Positions 59,652-64,000 of a stretch of 64,000 nt of DNA are shown one piece after another (position 1 is the first letter of the stretch; every line of letters begins with the position of its first letter). Source of the DNA: Chloroflexi bacterium UBA6077 (GTDB lineage Bacteria; Chloroflexota; UBA6077); the NCBI GenBank assembly GCA_002436065.1, contig DIXP01000118.1, positions 1 through 64,000 of the forward strand. Direction: 5' to 3'. The position numbers and the translations under genes are program-made. The notes below the pieces were generated by a model, which saw nothing but the letters and a program-made list of their open reading frames with translations, searched no databases and was not told the origin of the DNA.

Positions 59652-62047
59652 ACGAACAGGACAGACACCAGGCAGAGCCGCTAGAGGGCTACTTCGCCGC
59701 TCTGGAGTGCGACCCCGCGGCACAGCGACCCGAGAAATTGGACAGCGAGCTGGCAGGGGTAGTCGAGCGACTGGAGAGCGCCTTACGCCCCCCCGAACCT
59801 CGCCCGATCTATATGGAAGTACTCGGCGCCAGGCTGGAGGCCCAGGCAGCCCAATTGGCTGCCGCACGCAATGGGAGCGGGCAGAAGAGGGTAGGCAATC
59901 CCCTACTCAATCGATCGTCCCTCTTCGGCCGACCCTGGCCCCTCGCCGGCCTTGCCGCCGCGATTCTCGCCGTCATGATCCTCGGGACCTACCTGGTGCT
60001 GATGCGACCGGCGCCAGTGAGCGCCGAGGAGATCGTGAGAAAGGCCCAGGAAGCGGCGGCATCCCCGGCGATGGCGGGCATAAAGAGCTTCGTGTCGACC
60101 GAAAGGACGGTCGGAAGGCCCGGCAATCCACGCATGAACAGCTATGCGGGTCTTACCGGGGAGGAGGAGATCCGCAGCGAGACAAAGCGGTGGTATGAGG
60201 CACCCAACCGCTGGCGGATCGAGGGCAGCGGTACGATGGTCGATGCTCAGGGAAAGGAGATCCCCGGCCGGGACTGGCGCTGGATCAGCGTGAGCGATGG
60301 TAAGGACGCCTGGCGCTACGACGCCAAGGAAAACAGTGTCACGGTGCACCAGCTGGATATCTCCCCTTCCGGCAAGACCGATTCCTACGGTGGGGAGTCG
60401 CCGCTCGGGCAGGGGACGGTTGATCCCCAGAAGGCGCTTCAGACCACCAATCCCAACGTCAGGCCGAAGCTGCAGGGGGAGGAGACCGTAGCGGGCAGGA
60501 AAGCCTACGTCCTCACCTTCCCGACAGGGACACCCTCAGCCTCAGCGCCGGAGATGAATGGGCCGCGCACAGTCTGGGTAGACAAGGAGAGCTACTTCGT
60601 TCTCAAGGTCGTCCAGATCAGCGGGACCGATGGAAAGCTGCTCGAGACGACGGAGGTGACGAGCATCCAGTACAACGTCGCTATCGACCCGTCTGTCTTC
60701 ACCTTCACCCCCCCTGCCGGGGCGAAGCTGGATGACCAGCGGCCAAAGCCGGTACCAACGCAGGGCGAGTTCGATCGGCAACTGGAAGCGCTCGCCAGGC
60801 AGGCGGACTTCCCGCTCTTCATTCCCAGCCGGGTGCCGAACGGCCTCGTGCCACGCCAGCCTCGCATGGACCCGGCGCTCGGGCTGGAGATAGAGTACGC
60901 ACCGCTGATCGAGGCGTGGAAGGACAGCCTTCCGACCACGAGGGTCTCGGAACAGAAGGCTACATACGCCATGGTGAGGCGCTGGACCGAGGGGGCCGAG
61001 AGCATGAGCATCGGCGGCACAGAGGGCTGGCTGCGCCGGGGCTCCCGCAACGTGGACGGTACGGGCTTGGACTCCGCGGCCATGGTGCTGCGGGACGGCA
61101 CGCTCGTTTCCGTCTCCAGCTTCACGGTGCCGCCCGAGGAGCTGTTGGCGATCGCAGCCTCTCTGCGGCCGGTGCCGGGCAGCCGCGCGCCGTTGCCCAA
61201 CCCCATCCCGTCCAGTCTGGAGGAGATCAGGCAGAAGGCAAGCTTCAAACTGTTCCTGCCGGGGTACCTGCCGGCCGGGTTGAAGCCGGAGCCGCCGGTG
61301 GCGGGCAGCAACCAGGGGAGCGACCACATCGACACCCTGAACGTCACCTACCATGGTGCCGACGGCGCGGTGGCCCTTCGGTTGGTGGAGGGACCACCCA
61401 GGGATCCCAGCAGCATGGCTAGGCCGATGCTGACAGCGCCGGGAGTGGCGATCAAGGAGGGCATCACCGGACGGCTGCTGGACGCACCGAGCGGGCAGAC
61501 CAAGCTGCTCTGGTGGGTTCAGGATGGCAGCTACATTTCGCTGGAGACCCGCGTCCTATCGAAAGAGGAACTGCTGAAGGTGGCCGCCTCCATGTCCGCG
61601 ACGGCTGATTTGGGGCAGGTGGAACCCCCGCCCCCGCGTCCCACACCCACGCCTGTGCCGGCGCCGAAGTTCACCGTCCTGCGCCCCACTTGGCTGCCGG
61701 AGCGGATGGTGATACGGGAGCAGTACCAGCCCGACCCCACGGGTATAGGATCACAGATAGTGATCGGCTTCGATCCTCGGCCAGAGGACACAAAGCCCCA
61801 CGACGTGCTGACGCTGACCGAGATGGCGAAGGATGCGGCGGGAGATCGCCGGATCACGGACCCGGAGGCGATACGAGAGAACATCGGCGGGCGGGATGTT
61901 ACGGTGGTCATGCGCGGGGAGGACTGGATCAGCCTCTACTGGGAGCAAGGGGAGGTCGTGCTCACCCTCACAAACGCTTACGATCCGCCAGGCCACCCGC
62001 GATACACGCCCGAGCAACTCCGGCAGATCGTGGAGTCGATCCAATGA
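59648..62047 (+). CDS. Anti-sigma-type membrane protein with LolA/RseB-like and three DUF4367-like domains
   Basis: The protein has 799 residues. An N-terminal cytoplasmic part (about 1-95, no zinc finger seen) is followed by a membrane helix (WPLAGLAAAILAVMILGTYLVLM, about 97-120). Residues about 125-345 resemble LolA/RseB lipoprotein-carrier folds. Then three modules contain LFIPSRVPNGL (about 390), LFLPGYLPAGL (about 534) and LRPTWLPERM (about 674), the same kind as in the anti-sigma at 29871. A Pro-rich linker (PPPPRPTPTPVPAP) precedes the last. The start overlaps the sigma gene as ATGA. It probably senses envelope state and holds the sigma; the lack of a ZAS motif makes this an inference. 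Confidence 0.82.
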   Translation: MNEQDRHQAEPLEGYFAALECDPAAQRPEKLDSELAGVVERLESALRPPEPRPIYMEVLGARLEAQAAQLAAARNGSGQKRVGNPLLNRSSLFGRPWPLAGLAAAILAVMILGTYLVLMRPAPVSAEEIVRKAQEAAASPAMAGIKSFVSTERTVGRPGNPRMNSYAGLTGEEEIRSETKRWYEAPNRWRIEGSGTMVDAQGKEIPGRDWRWISVSDGKDAWRYDAKENSVTVHQLDISPSGKTDSYGGESPLGQGTVDPQKALQTTNPNVRPKLQGEETVAGRKAYVLTFPTGTPSASAPEMNGPRTVWVDKESYFVLKVVQISGTDGKLLETTEVTSIQYNVAIDPSVFTFTPPAGAKLDDQRPKPVPTQGEFDRQLEALARQADFPLFIPSRVPNGLVPRQPRMDPALGLEIEYAPLIEAWKDSLPTTRVSEQKATYAMVRRWTEGAESMSIGGTEGWLRRGSRNVDGTGLDSAAMVLRDGTLVSVSSFTVPPEELLAIAASLRPVPGSRAPLPNPIPSSLEEIRQKASFKLFLPGYLPAGLKPEPPVAGSNQGSDHIDTLNVTYHGADGAVALRLVEGPPRDPSSMARPMLTAPGVAIKEGITGRLLDAPSGQTKLLWWVQDGSYISLETRVLSKEELLKVAASMSATADLGQVEPPPPRPTPTPVPAPKFTVLRPTWLPERMVIREQYQPDPTGIGSQIVIGFDPRPEDTKPHDVLTLTEMAKDAAGDRRITDPEAIRENIGGRDVTVVMRGEDWISLYWEQGEVVLTLTNAYDPPGHPRYTPEQLRQIVESIQ

Positions 62048-62094
62048 GGAGCCACGGGGCTCGAGTTGCTCTCGTTAGGCAGGTGCCAACACTG

Positions 62095-62124
62095 TTGACA
62101 TGTAGCTCCAACTACCACTATCCT
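62095..62124 (+). promoter_or_regulatory. Promoter of the PadR-type gene
   Basis: Consensus TTGACA (62095-62100) and TATCCT (62119-62124) are 18 bases apart. Transcription would start near 62131, inside the palindrome at 62122-62158. Confidence 0.65.
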
Positions 62125-62158
62125 ACTCCATACCTAATGAATTTAGGTATGGAGTAGG
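62122..62158. promoter_or_regulatory. Perfect palindromic operator before the PadR gene
   Basis: CCTACTCCATACCTAA (62122-62137) pairs exactly with TTAGGTATGGAGTAGG (62143-62158) around 5 bases. It overlaps the -10 and start point and ends 5 bases before the ATG. It fits an autoregulatory PadR site, and its RNA hairpin would also cover the ribosome-binding site. Confidence 0.75.
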
Positions 62159-62163
62159 GCCAC

Positions 62164-62508
62164 ATGTCTCCCAGCCACGACCTCCAACGGGGCAGCGCCG
62201 AGCTGCTCGTCCTGGCGCTGCTGCGCGACCGCCCAATGTACGGCTACGAGATCATCCGGGAGCTTCGGGACCGCAGCGAGGGCTACTTCGCCATGGAGGA
62301 GGGGCTTCTCTACCCCACCCTGCATCGGCTGGAGAGGGAGGGCCTGGTACAGGCAGAGTGGCAGCTGGTGGGTGGCCGCAAGCGTCGCTACTACGCCATT
62401 ACAGAGTCGGGCCTGGCCGCGTTATCCTCGGCGGCGGTCGAATGGACGACCTTTTCCCGCAGGTTCCTCGGCATCCTCAACCCTTCGGGAGGTGCGGCCC
62501 TTGGCTGA
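62164..62508 (+). CDS. PadR-family transcriptional regulator
   Basis: The 114-residue winged-helix protein has the PadR core: LQRGSAELLVLALLRDRPMYGYEIIREL, EEGLLYPTLHRLEREGLVQAEWQ and RKRRYYAITESGLAAL. The C-terminal dimerisation helix is short. Small PadR proteins repress their own operon and usually a membrane transporter or phenolic-stress gene. The membrane-protein gene downstream overlaps it, so it is probably the target. Confidence 0.93.
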   Translation: MSPSHDLQRGSAELLVLALLRDRPMYGYEIIRELRDRSEGYFAMEEGLLYPTLHRLEREGLVQAEWQLVGGRKRRYYAITESGLAALSSAAVEWTTFSRRFLGILNPSGGAALG

Positions 62509-63028
62509 ACAGAACCGGTTGTACCCTGAGGGCTTTCTCACAGAGGTACAGCGTCATCCGTACAAGTTGCTGGCCTTGCTGGTCCCTTTCGTGGGCTTGG
62601 TGGCGGTAGCGGCAATGTCCCGCGCGAGGCAGGATCTCGCAGCTTGGGCGTTTCTGCTTGGAGACTGGCTGCTCGTCGCCCTGGGACAGTGGTACTTTCT
62701 CATCTACGAGGCGCCCCACCACATGAATGACCTGTGGCGGCAAGCCCACCCGCCTACGGCCTCCACCGTCTGGGGGCTCATGCCGCACCCGGCGCTCGCC
62801 TTCAGCCTGGCGCTGCTACTCTGCATGCAGCTACTCTCTGCGGTGCGGAGCCGACGAGCCGAGATGCTAGGGCCCAAGGTCCAAAGGTGCCTAGGCCGGT
62901 TCAAGATGTCTAGCTGTCTCTCGAGCGCTGTGCTGGAGAACTGCGCGCCACGTTGGGGAACCGATCAAAATGGGTGTCGTAGGAGTACAGAATATGGGAA
63001 CCCACATGCTCCATCGTCGCGACAATGA
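62501..63028 (+). CDS. Small membrane protein downstream of PadR
   Basis: The 175-residue protein begins with TTG at 62501, overlapping the PadR stop, with a GGGAGGTG site. Hydrophobic segments: LLALLVPFVGLVAVAAM, AWAFLLGDWLLVALGQWYFLIY and LAFSLALLLCMQLL. No family is recognised. The last 50 residues (GPKVQRCLGRFKMSS...) look unlike a membrane protein end and may follow a frameshift. The pairing suggests PadR controls this gene. Confidence 0.6.
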   Translation: MAEQNRLYPEGFLTEVQRHPYKLLALLVPFVGLVAVAAMSRARQDLAAWAFLLGDWLLVALGQWYFLIYEAPHHMNDLWRQAHPPTASTVWGLMPHPALAFSLALLLCMQLLSAVRSRRAEMLGPKVQRCLGRFKMSSCLSSAVLENCAPRWGTDQNGCRRSTEYGNPHAPSSRQ

Positions 63029-63084
63029 GGGCGTCACCGAAATCCACTCATGGTTTGGTGTTGATCTCGCCAAAGGAGCAAGGC

Positions 63085-64000
63085 ATGGCTGCATCGAATG
63101 ACGGGGTGACAACCAAAGACCGCTACGCCGATGCCGCGTGGCTCGTGGCTTCAATTGTGCCCCTCGCCATCACCTGGCTCATGCTGTTCGGCTGGCTCGC
63201 GCTGCTGACCTCGGTGCTGCTGACGCCCTGGGATGTCATCCAACCGGACTTCCGCCCTCCCAAGGGCAGTTGGTCGCGGACGGTGAACGACTTCTTTGAG
63301 GGTGCACAAGGCGACGGGTTGCTCGGGCAGATCATCGTGGGCCTCAGCGCGCTCGCCTTCACCTTCAGGACGATAAGGGCCAAGGATCGTCCCTCAGTTG
63401 CGCTGGCCTTCGCTGGCACAAACCTGCTGTTCCTGGTTGCCAGCTTTATCCTAGGACTCGCGCTGGTCTTTCTGTCACGGTGGCTCTTACCCGGCGGATA
63501 CGGCACCCCCGTCGGCACCGGCCTCCACAACGGCGCGCTGCTACTGGCCGCGCTGGCGACCCTCGCGGCGATGATCCTGCTGGGGCAATGGACGATTGAG
63601 GTGGGGCGCCAGCCGGGCGGGAACCTGGCCCTGAGATGGATCTGGCGCAAATCACCGGACGGGGCGTTCACCAGGTCGAGCTACTTGCTGCTGGCCTTCT
63701 CCGCGCTGCTGGCGACGGCCGCCCTGGCCTTCGCGCTGCTCTGCCTGTCAGTTCCCCGATGGCCGCCGATTCCAGTCCACTCGACCCCGCACGAGGCGCT
63801 GCTGGAGCAATGCCTGAACGCCGTGAGGGCCGATACAGCCTCGGCCGAAACCCTCCAGCAGAAGGCGGTGCCAGCGGGCCTCGTGGTATTCCAGCGTTGG
63901 AAGCCCCAATTCCACGGCGAAACGGTACCCAAGAACCACTACTCGGCCAGTCTGGTCGTCCCTACCCGCTTCGGGTGGCGAGTGGAATGTCGGGCATCGA
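63085..64000 (+). CDS. Membrane protein, incomplete at the window end
   Basis: The frame is open from ATG 63085 (site AAAGGAG) to the last base, giving at least 305 codons. It has about five hydrophobic segments: LVASIVPLAITWLMLFGWLALLTSVLL, LLGQIIVGLSALAFTF, FLVASFILGLALVFL, LLLAALATLAAMILLG and LLLAFSALLATAALAFALLCL. The later part is more polar (HEALLEQCLNAVRADTASAETLQQKAVPAG). It looks like a multi-helix membrane domain followed by an extracellular domain. No family is recognised. Confidence 0.75.
   Translation, partial: MAASNDGVTTKDRYADAAWLVASIVPLAITWLMLFGWLALLTSVLLTPWDVIQPDFRPPKGSWSRTVNDFFEGAQGDGLLGQIIVGLSALAFTFRTIRAKDRPSVALAFAGTNLLFLVASFILGLALVFLSRWLLPGGYGTPVGTGLHNGALLLAALATLAAMILLGQWTIEVGRQPGGNLALRWIWRKSPDGAFTRSSYLLLAFSALLATAALAFALLCLSVPRWPPIPVHSTPHEALLEQCLNAVRADTASAETLQQKAVPAGLVVFQRWKPQFHGETVPKNHYSASLVVPTRFGWRVECRAS

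Overview
The window is GC-rich, bacterial and chromosomal. I infer a member of the Chloroflexota or a relative. The hints are streptogramin-lyase-type propellers joined to FGYP domains, a DUF4015 glycoside hydrolase with carboxypeptidase-regulatory domains, a DnaQ-UvrC fusion, apparent leaderless promoters, Shine-Dalgarno starts on GTG/TTG, and no outer-membrane assembly genes. No rRNA or tRNA was seen, so the placement is an inference.

Layout. 1-231: tail of an IS110-like transposase. 351-1721: metK behind a sigma70 promoter, a SAM-I/SAM-IV-type riboswitch and an intrinsic terminator. 1931-9088 (minus): a catabolic operon with aminotransferase, enolase-superfamily enzyme, LacI regulator, decayed TTT receptor, fumarate-reductase-like flavoprotein, 2Fe-2S subunit and intact TTT receptor; its promoter is overlapped by a perfect palindromic operator. 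9563-10511: alpha/beta hydrolase. 10630-15620 (minus): proteostasis block with groEL and a translationally coupled hsp20-lon pair. 15818-17844 (minus): DnaQ-UvrC nuclease coupled to a PolX-type 8-kDa domain. 17980-18303: molybdopterin oxidoreductase remnant. 18433-29151: Crp/Fnr regulator, a large secreted propeller protein, DUF815 ATPase, DUF4015 hydrolase, small membrane proteins and a glycosyltransferase. 29282-32888: ECF sigma/anti-sigma pair and an ABC-2 exporter.

33066-42479: the most coherent system, a single-strand cassette with a dipeptide-type ABC importer (binding protein and two permeases, no ATPases), three intact M24 aminopeptidase/creatinase-fold enzymes, an M14-like carboxypeptidase and a creatininase-family amidohydrolase. 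It looks like uptake and stepwise hydrolysis of an unusual peptide, cyclic imide or guanidino compound. 42595-49937: an unrecognised 347-aa protein, a TrmO-FmdE fusion next to moeA, a NIPSNAP protein, MFS transporter, cell-wall amidase and an orphan TOBE-type (molybdate/tungstate-like) ABC ATPase. 49996-51447: truncated GNAT and RNase HI with an N-terminal extension. 51457-57946: a surface-glycan island of visibly lower GC (two methyltransferases, GT2, ABC exporter, GT4). 58385-64000: membrane proteins, a second ECF sigma/anti-sigma pair with repeated extracytoplasmic domains, and an autoregulated-looking PadR gene; the last gene runs off the right edge.

No CRISPR array, prophage, complete IS or replication origin was found. 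Strong hairpins between genes are abundant, and two copies of a dispersed TGTCATCCTGAGCG-type repeat are present.
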